This document shows, in pieces, positions 52,901 to 64,000 of a DNA stretch of 64,000 bases. Each line of letters begins with the position of its first letter. Positions within the stretch are counted from its first letter, which is position 1. This DNA is from Cruorifilaria tuberocauda (lineage: Eukaryota; Nematoda; Chromadorea; Rhabditida; Onchocercidae). The stretch is taken from contig JABVXU010000067.1 of the NCBI GenBank assembly GCA_013365365.1, forward strand, positions 124,001-188,000. The letters run 5' to 3'. The translations under genes were made by a program, and so were the position numbers. The notes beneath the pieces are model-generated. The model did not search any database and had not been told where the DNA came from. It worked only from the letters and a program-made list of their open reading frames with translations.

Positions 52901-55900
52901 GACGTTTTTTTTTTGGAATTACTTTAAGAGAGTTGTGTTTTCATCGCTCCAGTACTTTCATACGAATCAGAAATTTCAAATTGTGCCGTCAAATTTTCTT
53001 CTATGCAACCTTTTGATTACAAAAATTATTCACGAGATGAGAAGTGCATGTCAGCACATTGTTCATTCCATTATTTCATCTGATGAATATTTCTGTTCAT
53101 TTTATTAATTTTTTTTGTTAGAAAGAATGAAATGCTATTCCCAGCAGAAGTAGAAAATTTATTTATTATAACAAATCTTTGATTATTTTCTTTAAAAATT
53201 TTGAAGACTTTGGATAATCTCGCAAGACAAGTTTGTTAACCTATTTACAAAGAATGTACGGCGCAATCATTTAACAACATTTAATCAGCTGCATAAAATA
53301 TTAATGGCCAAATCAATATCGGTCGTACTATTCAATTTAGATTTAAGTGATAAAATTTCCTTATTGAATAGTTTAAAATATGCCCAAAAATCAGAAGCAA
53401 AATTGATGCCATGGATAAGAAGTGGTCACATAAAAAAAGTCAACGCTTTGAAATGGAGGATCAAGTTCAATACGACGTGTGGGAACAATCGAAATAAGTC
53501 CGATGATAAGCTGAAAAGAAAAATATTTGTTTTACTTACAAGTGTTTTACTTATTTCACATCGCAAAAAATCATCACAATAGGAAGGCATTTTTATAGAA
53601 AAATATTTGATTTTTCAGAGATTTTTTTTGTATAAATTTTTTTCCTTACATGAATCAGTCCATAACTGATTTTGAGGAAATTCAAGGCAAGAAGGCTGAA
53701 CAATTCTGACTCAAACAAAAATCAGAAATTTTCAGATTTCTTCCTTAAATGCTCCTGAGCTCAATTGATTAAAAAAAAACATAAAATAGAAATTTTGACA
53801 AATGTCCTGTTCAAAAATTTTTACCTTACAAAAAAATAAGAACATATATGATAGTTCTATTACTTGCTGAATTCATTATTAACTCGTATGCTTTCAGATT
53901 GTTCTAGCGAAGTGCGATACTACCGTCTTCATTTTTTCTTCTGCAAATTTTATTCAAATTTCAACTCAATGAAATTAACTTCAATGCATCAACTTCAAAT
54001 GCACTCTCAGTTATATTTTTCATTACAAAATACTTTTTCCTAAATCTCGTATTGATTCCTAAATCCATCGTTGAGCCTTTTCCTTCCTTTTGTTCCAAAG
54101 CAATTTTCAGTGATAAAAATTTTCAACAGTTCTTCAAATAAATCTCCGTAAAAGAGTTTGTATAAGCCAAATTTAACTTAATCGTATTGTCATTAATTTT
54201 TATGTACACTTGTACTTTATTTTATCATATGTCTGATAATGAAGAGAGAAACTGAGACGGAAAAGGAAGATGGCGATCGAGAAATGATATGATATTTAAT
54301 ATCTTCTTTACATTTCCTGAATTTTTTATTTTACATCTTAAAATCATTAACAATAACAAGTTGAAATTTCACCAAAATTTTAAGCAAACAAGACAGAGAA
54401 CGATTAAAATGTATGCAACTTTCGTTGAAAAATTTTTTATAGCACTAGCAATATCAATTTATACTAAGAAATACAATCAAATGTTACTGATCACACTTTT
54501 AATTAAAAAAACAATTGATCATATCTATTTTAGAATCGATAGTAAGCAAGGAACTTGTGTGAAAAATTGAGATATTTGCGTATCATGGATTTAAATGATT
54601 GAGTCCACTATAATATCACAGAAAATGTTGCAGGAGAACACGTAGAAGAAGCGGGAAATATACAAGCTGTCAGATAAATATCAGTTTCATGATTATAATA
54701 AATCATACTAATTGGAAGTGCGCGAGATTTCAAGTTGAAATATAACTCTTGAATACTGAGTTAATCATTGGTCGATGATTTTGTTTTTAGAGAATAAGTA
54801 AAAGGTTCATTGTACTATATTTATCTTGTCCCATGTGATATGCATCAATTTCCATCATTTTGTATTTTGAAAACAATCTTGCACTACCAGAATTCCAGGA
54901 ACAGATTTTGAAAAGGTGGAAAAAAAATGGCTTAGTTAAAATACAAAATGTGATCAATTATTCGAATTGCTTTGTTAAAGTAAGCTTTCAAATCGTAAGT
55001 TATGTTTCAATTAAAATTTAGACAATTTTAAACCTTGAAATGAACTGATTAAATCGGGTTTCGAATAAATTAAAAATTAACTCACAACAGGTATGGTAAA
55101 ATAAAGGACGTCTCCTCCAGTATCATTCTAATTGTTGAATATTATGTTGAGTATGAATGTGCCAGGCATGGAATCGAAGATAGCACTTGAAGAGAACAAT
55201 TCTGCATCTCAGAATTGATGATCGATATATTCGTCATGCCTGTCTGCTTAATTGCGTATGCAAGTGCGTGTACGCAAATATATGCATATGTGCAAGTGAG
55301 TGCTCGATGTATAAACTGGATAGGATGGAGGAAGAGGAATACTGCTGAAATCCAGACGAATTACTATTTCCAGACCTTATGCGATCTGCTACTGTACCTG
55401 TTCGTTTCTTGTGGTAGGAAGACAAGAAATAATTTCCTTGTCAAAAATTTCAAAACTAAGCTAACATGTAGCATTTAGATACACTTTTTCAGAATTTGAT
55501 TTAGATCCATGGGAATGAAACAGGCAATTGTTTATTTTAGAACAAGGAAATATGTCAAACAGTACTATTTCAGTTTCATAATCTGGTAATAACTATTCAG
55601 AGATTCTTGCTTCCTTTGACGGCTTTTACTATCCATTACAATTTCTTTTTGAATTTTCTTAACTTTATGCTTTATTCGATTTTTACTGCTTTTTTTTGCA
55701 TCAAAAAATTCATGAATTTTGCTTATTCTTAGATTTAAAACTAAAAGATTGATGAAGCAGAAATCTTATTTATGTCAATTGTCTGATATTACCGACAGCA
55801 TTTCATTTAAAACGTTTCCTGTATTTTTTTCGATGAATTTTGCAAATAACAGTTACAACGTATTGATTATAACTTGCATAAAATAAAATTTTATATTGAA

Positions 55901-56090
55901 TCCATTAGGGAAAAATTTTTTAAAGAATGTACCTCATTTCTATATTTGGAGAATAATCCAGTGATTGAATTTTAATCTTTGGATAATTTGATCGAAAGTT
56001 ATGCGACATGTGCATTTATTGTAATAGTCCAACTAAAATATAATCATGCCACAATGCAGTTAATTTCTTTTTTCGATTGCTCAATTTCAA
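49930..56090. other. 6.2 kb gene-poor gap
   Basis: AT-rich sequence between the SDR and KCTD genes. Several frames of 60-90 codons exist, as expected by chance at this composition. The only stretch with an exon-like look is 51706-51840 (separate entry). No RNA gene or mobile element was recognised. Confidence 0.55.
51706..51840 (+). other. Isolated exon-like open stretch
   Basis: After a strong TTTGTTTCAG acceptor, 44 codons stay open to a TGA and read as a charged helix (KFRIIINKLNVLKDEKN, then REEFVELKEKFITMNREN). The heptad-like spacing suggests a coiled coil. No partner exon was found upstream, so it may be a gene remnant, the last exon of an unseen gene, or chance. Confidence 0.25.
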
Positions 56091-57029
56091 ATGGTCATAC
56101 TCAATTTCAATGTTGGTGGACAGCAGTATTCCACAACGGCAAACACATTATTGCAAGAGAAACAGTCGCTGTTTAATCAGGTCTGCTTCATTCATACATA
56201 ATTTCTTGCAGCTGCTTAAAATTGTTGGCACGACTGTCCAGTGATTCAGCGCAATTACGTCTTCTAAATCTGTAATGTGACTAAACAGTAAATTGATTTC
56301 TGTTGTAAGTTCAGATATTCCTTTGCTTCAGCCTGTTATGTCGTGGTGATAATTTTAAAATTTCAAAAAATTAAATGTAAAGATGGAACTTTTTAATTAG
56401 TGGTTTACTGGAGAAACTGCAAAACCGCCGTTAGAAAAGGACAGCAAAGGAGCGTATTTTATCGATCGAGATCCAACCAGGTACAAAAAATTTGAACATT
56501 TCTATTTCTACCATATAGCATATCAAATCTTTCTAGTAATGATGCACTCGACACAAACAATTGACTGTAAACTAAATAATTAAACTGATATCAGCATCCC
56601 TAATTTTCGCCTAAATTTAGTAAACTATCATATAAAAAATAACACATATTTTAGTTTTGGAATAATCTTAAATTACCTGCGTTTGAAATCCACAAAGCAA
56701 TTATGGGAAGCATGTTTACCAAAAGATCCAGATCGCTTAGCCCTTCTAACACAAGAAGCCGAGTACTACAAGTTCGGCTTTTATCATAATTTGTACTTTT
56801 GGGTCGAAATACTTTGTTTAGCTCAGTCAAGGAGAAAGTCTTCGGTTATATCCAAATCTTTAAATGTATAGGTCACATAAACTTCAGCAGCATTTCCACT
56901 TCTCTTTTTTTCCAGTTTCATAAATTAATTTGCAGACTCCACCAACTCCGCGAACAAGCAATTGCCCTACTTCAAAGCTGTACAGAAAAATCAGATGTTT
57001 CCTATGTGAACGAAGTAACCCCTAATTAA
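56091..57029 (+). CDS. KCTD-type BTB/T1 domain protein, minimal
   Basis: KCTD proteins assemble through a T1-type BTB domain, often as pentamers, and many serve as adaptors for cullin-3 ubiquitin ligases. Four exons chain in frame: 56091-56180, 56401-56480, 56655-56771 and 56936-57029, for 126 residues. The domain has the expected order: LNFNVGGQQYSTTANTLLQ near residue 4, then WFTGETAKPP, GAYFIDRDPTSFGIILNYLR, and the closing LLTQEAEYYKLHQLREQA. The product is essentially just the BTB domain plus about 15 residues. The first exon, with ATG at 56091, was found from the NVGG motif. Similar short forms exist among KCTD6/11/21; the exact subfamily is not resolved. Confidence 0.83.
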
Positions 57030-59329
57030 CTTTAAATCTGATTTTTCCAGATATTTGTTCAGATTTAATTTCTACAATATTACATTTCTCATGAAATGCT
57101 TCTTGCTTTACTGTCCTAATATTTTTTATTAGAATAAGATTCAGAAATGTGGTTGCATATACATTAATCTTGATTGTACAAACATATAAATATTTACATG
57201 ATATATAGAAAATTTAATAGAAAAAAACACTTATGCAAGGTAAGCACCAAAAATGTATACTTGCAGGTCCTCGCAAAAAGTTTCAGCTGTCCACAAGGTT
57301 TTGACGGAAGAGCTTCGAGGAAGTAATGGAAAAAAAAACAGATCAGAAATTGAGTCAACTATAGAAAATTATCACTTGCTATAGAAGACATCATGTTATC
57401 TCTGATACGTCTAAACAAGAAAAATTATCACTTTCGATGTGAACCAATCACTGCTCCATCTTTTTTCCAGCTGGAATTTTTCGAAGAATAAAGTTTTGCT
57501 TGAAAGTTACCCACAACAAATAATAAATGGCAATTACAAAGAGTTTAAAGTGCGTACAGTAAAATATTAACGATCACAAGCATTAAATTGAGACTCAGTC
57601 ATACTCATCAACCCGTATACAGTTAATCCGCAAATATTTTTTTTTACTGTTCAAAATCAACTACTAATTGTCACTTCTTTTGTTGATTTTTGAACTGGAA
57701 TTAATCAAGAAAAAAAAATGGATGTGTTCCGCATAAGAGAGAAATTAGTTGTTTTTTTAGATGTAACAGGATAGATGAGATTATGATCACATAAATTAAA
57801 AAATATTTTTAGCAACATCAATCTTTTTTACAGCCACTTTTTCGTGACAATATGGATTAAATGCGTTTAAAATTATGTACATAAAATATAAGTATATAAG
57901 CAGCTTCAATTATAGAATGAAAGTATAAGAGATTTCTAGAATGAAAATATAAGAGATGTATTAAACAATTTTATAATTTCATAAATCATGCAGAAAAGAT
58001 GCGAAGCTCTGGCAGCAGAAATATAACAAATGAAGTTCTCCTAAAGTTGTATGCAAAAAATAATTCGATGAAAAAATGCAGTTAAACAAATGAATTTACA
58101 GAAATATGTACTACCGGTATGATGCCTAAGTACAAAGCATAAATTTTTGTCTTCATAAAATGACAGATTTCATCAGCAGCGTGCATTCTACATGTATAAT
58201 TATCAAAAACATAAGTTTAAAATAACAGTTGGATGGAAGTTGAGATAAGGATGAAGCTTATGAAAGTAAGACAACTTGATGAAAGTTAACAAGATGAGAC
58301 TTATTATTAGTCCAAACTAAATGCTCGAAGAGATGAAAAATTGGTTCAAAATATTGCACAAAAATAACCTGCTATAGATTAGGATCCATGCGTAGAATGA
58401 CGTTATTGCATTGTTCTCTACATTAAATAGCATCATGCATCATGCAAAACAAAAAATTTAATATGCATATAGCGAAGGAAAAAATAAGAAAAACCTACCC
58501 TTATTAATAATTAAACTGTTCAACTATTTATTACGAATATTCGGATATAATATCCGACACTACCATAAGAAACATGCAAACAGAGGAATGAAATTTTAAA
58601 ATTGAACAACCCAGTGCATTAATCTATCTAGTGAATTCAAAATGTCTTTCAAATCGACTCGTAGTTAAGTCGATGGTGGGACGTGTGAACAATGAAAACA
58701 AATTGACGATTCTCAAACAACAAAAAACAGAAGAACAAATTTAGGATCAAATTGTTGCAGCAACCAATTTTACTTCTTCAAATCCATTTCTCTTAAGGTA
58801 TTTTGGTGAAAAGATGTTGAGAACTACAAACTGCACCGTTTTTCATTGTTTTAATACAATCTGTTCGGTCTCCATTACATCTGTAACTAATGCCATGCAA
58901 ATAAAACAGAATGTATAAAGCATATACCCAATAAAAAATTTCCCGCTACTTTCAGATTTGATAAATCGCAATTATGGATAAATAATATTGGTAACCAATT
59001 TGAAATAAAATGAAGGATAAGCAAATATATCATTTAAATCTTTTATATTTTTCTGTAGATAATTTCTGCAAAATTTTTTCTTTTTACCCAAACATTATGA
59101 ACACAAAAAACTAAAAGCTAAGTAGCCTGGTGATATCTTAAAAAAACAAAATAATTGTTGATCAGTAATCAGTTGTCCACTTCTTTTTGATTTCCCTTTT
59201 ATTAGAAAAGTTGTTTTAAAAAACGTAGTCTCTCAAGAAACAAAAACAAGTAAGACGAAGATCTGCTATGCACTTCATACTAGAACTTATTTTGCTTAGC
59301 AAGTCCACTCCACTTTAGGCAAAAATAAA
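57030..59329. other. 2.3 kb gap between convergent KCTD and transporter genes
   Basis: Contains both 3' UTRs. The rest is AT-rich with no supported gene. A 21-base tandem-like duplication is at 57913-57957 and a CATCATG repeat near 58430-58446. Confidence 0.5.
57913..57957. repeat. Direct repeat of 21 bases
   Basis: TAGAATGAAAGTATAAGAGA at 57913 recurs at 57937 with one substitution (G to A), three bases after the end of the first copy. Simple local duplication. Confidence 0.75.
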
Positions 59330-62300
59330 TCACCTTTCACGTTTTATAGAATATTTCTTCTTGTAATCGGTATTACACTTACGCATAACGATATCAATAG
59401 CTACAACCATAAGACCAGAAATCATAATGCCTGCTCCAGCTAGCAGGAATATATTATCATAACCAGTTAAATTGTCGCGAATGAAACCTGAAAACTACTA
59501 TATTAAAGACTTATTCTTGCATACAAGTGAAATTTGTATAATATATTTTCACTTCCCATGAAATAGACAATTTCAGCAGCAAAAAAAATTGATCCAAAAA
59601 TTGAGGATATTTTTATTTGTTCCATCAGAAAAGATTAAGCTACATTCGAGCTCACCGATCAATGCTGGACCAAGCAGATTTCCAAGGCCTTCAACAAGAC
59701 AGAGAATTCCATAACCGGTTTGAAAATCATACAAACAAAGGATTTGAAGAGTAATTACAGATGATAAGGTGTAGTTCGCGCTAATAAAGAAACCAAAACC
59801 GATACAAAGTGCTACTAGATAAAAATAAGAAGTAGCATATGGTGTTAGTGCCACACATAAACCCGCTAAAGTTATAAATATTCCATACATTCGAATAATA
59901 TACTGAAAAAAGCAAGGTAGTCATAAAAATGACAATAAATTTTCAAAACTTTGTATAGTAAATTGTTAAATATGTAACTATAATTTAAAGCAGTATCTGC
60001 ATTGCTCAAACGAAACATTAAATATAGCTATAATCGTTAAAAGGTTAAAAGCAAATAATTTTACTTGTCTTGTTCGACTCCAATCGGCAACGATTCCACA
60101 AATCAACATGCTGACCATATTTGTAAGACCGATGCTAGATACCAGATACGATGCTTTAGTCTCAGTAACGTTATGAATTTCTACTGCATATTCCGGGAAA
60201 TTAACATATGGTATGTCGAAGAATACATAGAGAATGAATGTACTTAACAGGAAAATAGAAAACTCAGGAACCACCAACACCATTTTTGAATTAGAAAACC
60301 ATTCCGAAAATGATTTCCACATCTAAATATATTTTCAAGTTTCAAAAACCCTTAGAAGTTCACAAGCAGAATGGTATCAAATTACCGTTAATGAGAATAT
60401 GAAATCTTGTAGCTTGTATTTCGCGAAACATAATTGTTTAAATGAACTTGAGGAAATAAAAATTCTCTATACACTACATTTTGCAGCATTGATCAAAAAG
60501 GCCATACCTTATTCAACTGAATTGTTCCTAGTTTTCGTTTTCTGCGATAACAAATAACAGGAGCAGAAGGTATTCGTTGGGACATACCAACATCAGGTGG
60601 CATATAACGCCATCGAAAATTTAACACATTAGTTGCCGGTACTCGACCTTGTGCTGCACTCAGCTGAGTCACAATGCGTGAATTGCGATCAGTAAAATAA
60701 GAAATTCTATCATCAGCTGCAAAAATACAAATCTTTCTCATCAGTTAATCCTAAAATTCTATCAATTATTACTTTCTTATACAGTAATGTTCCAACACAT
60801 CTGCATTCACTGTACCTGGATCATATTTATCTGAATATATCTGGGATATAGCTATAAATATTCACAAAATGAAATTCTTTAGTAGATACAGGACTTTAAC
60901 ACCAGTTTTAAACTGGTTTTCTCTAACATTTGATTCATTCTCATTCAAATCATAAACTAATTCTCATTCGATGAATAAGTTTCGAAAATATGTAAATTTC
61001 TGATTTCGTGGATAATATAACAATATACATACAAGTTTTAACTGTTTCTGTTATCGATTTTCTTCCCTTACTGTTGTCGCCTAACAGCGGTTGCTTAGTG
61101 GCATCTTGTACAAAATTATAACTTTTTGTCCGATCCTGACATATTGCAAAAAATATAAACTCTACAATGTAAGAATAAATGCAATATTCGATTATGTGTA
61201 GATCATCAGAAACAGAAATTTAATTATGTACTACACTAGTCAACACGATGGAGTCTGCATTTTGGAATAATCCAACTGATTATCTCCATCTTTAATCCAA
61301 TGTTAATAAACATTTACAAGTTTTGTGAGAATAAGCCCGCTTTGCTCATTGTTGACTCTGTCATCCAAACTATTATCACCATTACTACTGAAACAATTAT
61401 GATGACATATATCAAGATGCAGCTGTTAAGAAATTGCTTAAAAATTATCGCGAAACACTGAAAAGAGTGCTTACTCAACTATCTAATTCAGAAATAATGT
61501 AAGCAAAAGCAAAGCATTCCGAATTTCAAAAAGATAAACAGCATATTTCTAAATATTTCTAACTGGAACACATAGCTAAAACGATGGAAACAGAATACCG
61601 GAAGATTCTCCTTGGAAATTTAGTATCTACATCAGAAATTTGGTTAGATATTAAATCGCCAATTTCTGCGTGACGACTTTCCTTAGAGCAAATCTGACCA
61701 GATGATCCCGATGATGCAACAATTTCGACGTCGTGCACCCTCTATACTTGAAAGAAACGCTGGATATATATCGTGGTGCTCACCAAAACAATGAAGAACG
61801 GCATTACTAATTCGTTTTTGAGGGAGAAATTTCATGAAATTGTTGGGCGTAAAAAGACATCTAATGTCCAGAATTAAAGCGCAAATGATAAATTACCAAA
61901 TCATGCTGTTCAGCATACTTAACGTCAAAAGTAAGTGCGTGTTGTCTTCTTATGCCATTTACTGAATCATACAAAAATTCACCCATACTGTGACTTTTTG
62001 ATACCGATATTTGCAATTCATTTACGGCAGCTTTTACCTACGAAAAAATGGATAAATATAAATATCAGTTTCTAGATATTAATTGTGCAAAATAAATTAT
62101 CAGATAACATCTTTAAAGACGTACTGTAGTTCTAAACAAGATTATAATTCCATTTTCTTGGATAAATTAGACAACAATGCTATGTAATGTTATAATTTTC
62201 GTATATTATTTCTGTAAATCTATGGCTTTTGCTTTGTATCATAAATGCATTACCGAACGAATATTTGAAGAGTGACAAATAACTTGCAGAAAGGGTAATG

Positions 62301-64000
62301 CATACGTGGGTATCGAAGGCAGCGATATAGTACGGCGAGGAACCAAATCAGTGTAAAGAAAATCTATCTAAAAAAAAACCTTCAGATTTATAATAGGAAG
62401 ATTCTGAATAGCTCAAGCAGTATTCTTCTATCTACAGAACTATAATTCCTTTGTTGAAAACAGATCAAAGAATTTAAAAAGAAATCTAAAAATCAAAGCA
62501 AAACATTTTCCAATATAATACAATAAAAATGTATTACAATAACTCTTTCGTTTGTACAGCATTTTGATTATGCAGAGATTCAGTTCAAACACTTTGGCAG
62601 CTAAAGCCCATTTATGAATGTACTGATATTAGGTTATGATTAGAAATCACTATAATTTAGATCTGAATGACATGTATTAAAGTCAGAGTGATCTGATAAT
62701 TGAAACTAACACTGAAAACACTGGAATTATTACCAGCATTCCACATGGCTAACCGTAACTTCTGACGTTCAGTTTTATCGACAAATTTCTTTCTTTTGTA
62801 TTCTATACTATCATGAGGCCACTCGAGATCCTGAAATAAAGTTCCAGATTACTAGAATTGCTCTACATCTTTTAGAATTGACTCTGCGGTATGCTCTAAA
62901 CATGTTTTGTCTACCCTGACACGATCAGATTTGAGTTATATGTGGTAAAAAATGTCTCTATAACTTAATAACTTTAAATAACAATTTAAATGGTTTTCAT
63001 GAATCTACTCGATATATTAGTGATGAAAAAAGCAAAAATTCACCTTAATCATAAAACCACAACCAACGATGAGAAATAGAAGTACTCCTATACAAAGAAG
63101 AGAAGGACGCCAACCAAACTTTGCAAACAGCTAAAGAGAAAATTGAAAAATTATCTTGAAAATCATCCATTATCTTAGATAACTAGAGCAATAATCGTGC
63201 AAATGAGAATGGAATATTGGAAGTTTCAAGTAAGAGAAATTGACGGGTTAATTAAAAATTTTTTTCAAACAAGGTTAAACTGACCATTTCGATGAATGGC
63301 GCAAGAACAAAAGTACCCGCGCCAGAACCGCAAACAGCAATTCCCGTTGCAATGGCTCTTTTTTTCTTTAAAAGAAGTAAAGAATTAGATGAATGTTGAT
63401 ATTAAAAATATACTAACGTTTTATTGTTAAAAATGGAACCAGGCTGAAATGATCCAAGAAAAAAACAACTGTACTTGAAAATAATAAGTTACTGCAACAA
63501 TAGCGCTATTAAAGCAAAAGCTTAAGCCAATGCCTGTAATGAAGGCAAATGAAAACATAAAATGCCAAATACTAAATGCGAAAAAGGATAGCAATCCACC
63601 AACAGCCGCTATTAATCCACCAGCAATTGTCATACGTCTGCAAGAGTACATACTTCGAAGATATCTTCAGAACAATATAAAACAGACAAACAGATAAGCT
63701 TTAATCTAAATATAGTGCATTTCGGATTCTAAATACTACAAATATAGTCACAAGAAATACACACCGACAATCATATATATCAGTTAAAGCTCCAGCAAGC
63801 GGCCCTGACAATAATGGTATTGATAAAAAGATTGATCCAACAATACCAGACACTGTTTTTGTTACATTAAAATATTCCTGAATTTCCGAAAACATAATGC
63901 CAAATGAAAATGAAATCCCTGCAAATATCAAAAGTTGACTGTAATTATTCCAAGATGTTTTTCAATCAAATCTGTACACACTAAACTTATACTAACCTAT
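59330..64000 (-). CDS. Monocarboxylate transporter-like MFS protein (SLC16 family), 5' end beyond window
   Basis: SLC16 proteins move lactate, pyruvate or related solutes across the plasma membrane. Twelve exons chain in frame from the right: 63938-63765, 63637-63475, 63365-63285, 63130-63044, 62830-62711, 62037-61897, 61741-61631, 61135-61033, 60716-60508, 60322-60065, 59902-59656 and 59487-59330, giving at least 616 residues. Helix-rich halves flank a long polar loop. The N-half has FSFGIMFSEIQEYF, TVSGIVGSIFLSIPLLSGP and KKRAIATGIAVCGSGAGTF, the last a family hallmark before helix 5. The C-half has FFDIPYVNFPEYA, ICGIVADW and YGILCLVEGLGNLLGPALI. The loop (exons 62830 to 60508) is about 225 residues, long for the family, with many Ser, Arg and Lys. 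Exon 61741-61631 was added because its phase fits exactly. A donor at 63996 shows the previous exon ends at the window edge. Confidence 0.88.

Noticed and set aside
53304..53582. Open frame of 92 codons with an ATG
   Set aside because: Composition is Lys, Ser and Leu-rich as expected for random AT-rich DNA, no splice context or family resemblance, and similar-length frames occur throughout the gap.
49930..56090. Possible bacterial (Wolbachia-like) insertion in the largest gap
   Set aside because: No frame resembles a bacterial protein and there is no change in coding density; nothing beyond AT-richness pointed that way.
61560..61860. Plus-strand gene or transposon remnant inside the transporter intron
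   Set aside because: The GC-richer part is better explained by a minus-strand transporter exon at 61741-61631 whose phases match both neighbours.

Overview
The window looks like nuclear DNA of a nematode, most probably a filarial or related spirurid worm. It is AT-rich. Its genes are split into many short exons by mostly small GT-AG introns with TTTCAG-like acceptors. Two start codons (17579 and 41206) sit a few bases after a strong acceptor, which suits spliced-leader addition. The protein repertoire is animal (synapsin, CK1 delta/epsilon, DENND1, BAR-RhoGAP, SLC16). The species call is inference. Gene models were built by hand by chaining exons that keep one reading frame; unless noted, every junction is phase-consistent.

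Layout: synapsin (+, 1517-6167); a 3.5 kb gap; a secreted protein with three saposin domains (+, 9679-13174); an unrecognised conserved-looking gene (-, 13533-16339) that is tail-to-tail with the saposin gene and divergent from a small unrecognised gene (+, 16653 to about 17329); casein kinase 1 delta/epsilon (+, 17579-20349); a 3 kb gap; a DENND1/connecdenn Rab35-GEF (+, about 23322-27839); a gap holding decayed receptor-like sequence on the minus strand; a BAR-RhoGAP of the RICH/nadrin type (-, 29752-34001); a PH plus PDZ scaffold (+, 36629-40294); a GSKIP-domain protein (+, 41206-43723); a 3.9 kb gap; a short-chain dehydrogenase with an odd 5' end (+, about 47653-49929); a 6.2 kb gap; a minimal KCTD-type BTB protein (+, 56091-57029); and a monocarboxylate-transporter-like MFS protein (-, 59330 to beyond 64000).

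The genes do not form an operon or a single pathway. Several share themes: synapsin, DENND1, BAR-RhoGAP and the PH-PDZ protein all act in membrane traffic or cortical signalling, while CK1 and the GSKIP protein belong to kinase signalling that in other animals meets in Wnt and clock pathways. Linkage here gives no evidence of co-function. I saw no tRNA, rRNA, CRISPR, intact transposon or clear bacterial insertion. The best leads are the unrecognised minus-strand gene, the SDR start anomaly, the short-tailed CK1, hidden exons that complete the saposin, KCTD and transporter genes, and the decayed receptor-like sequence.
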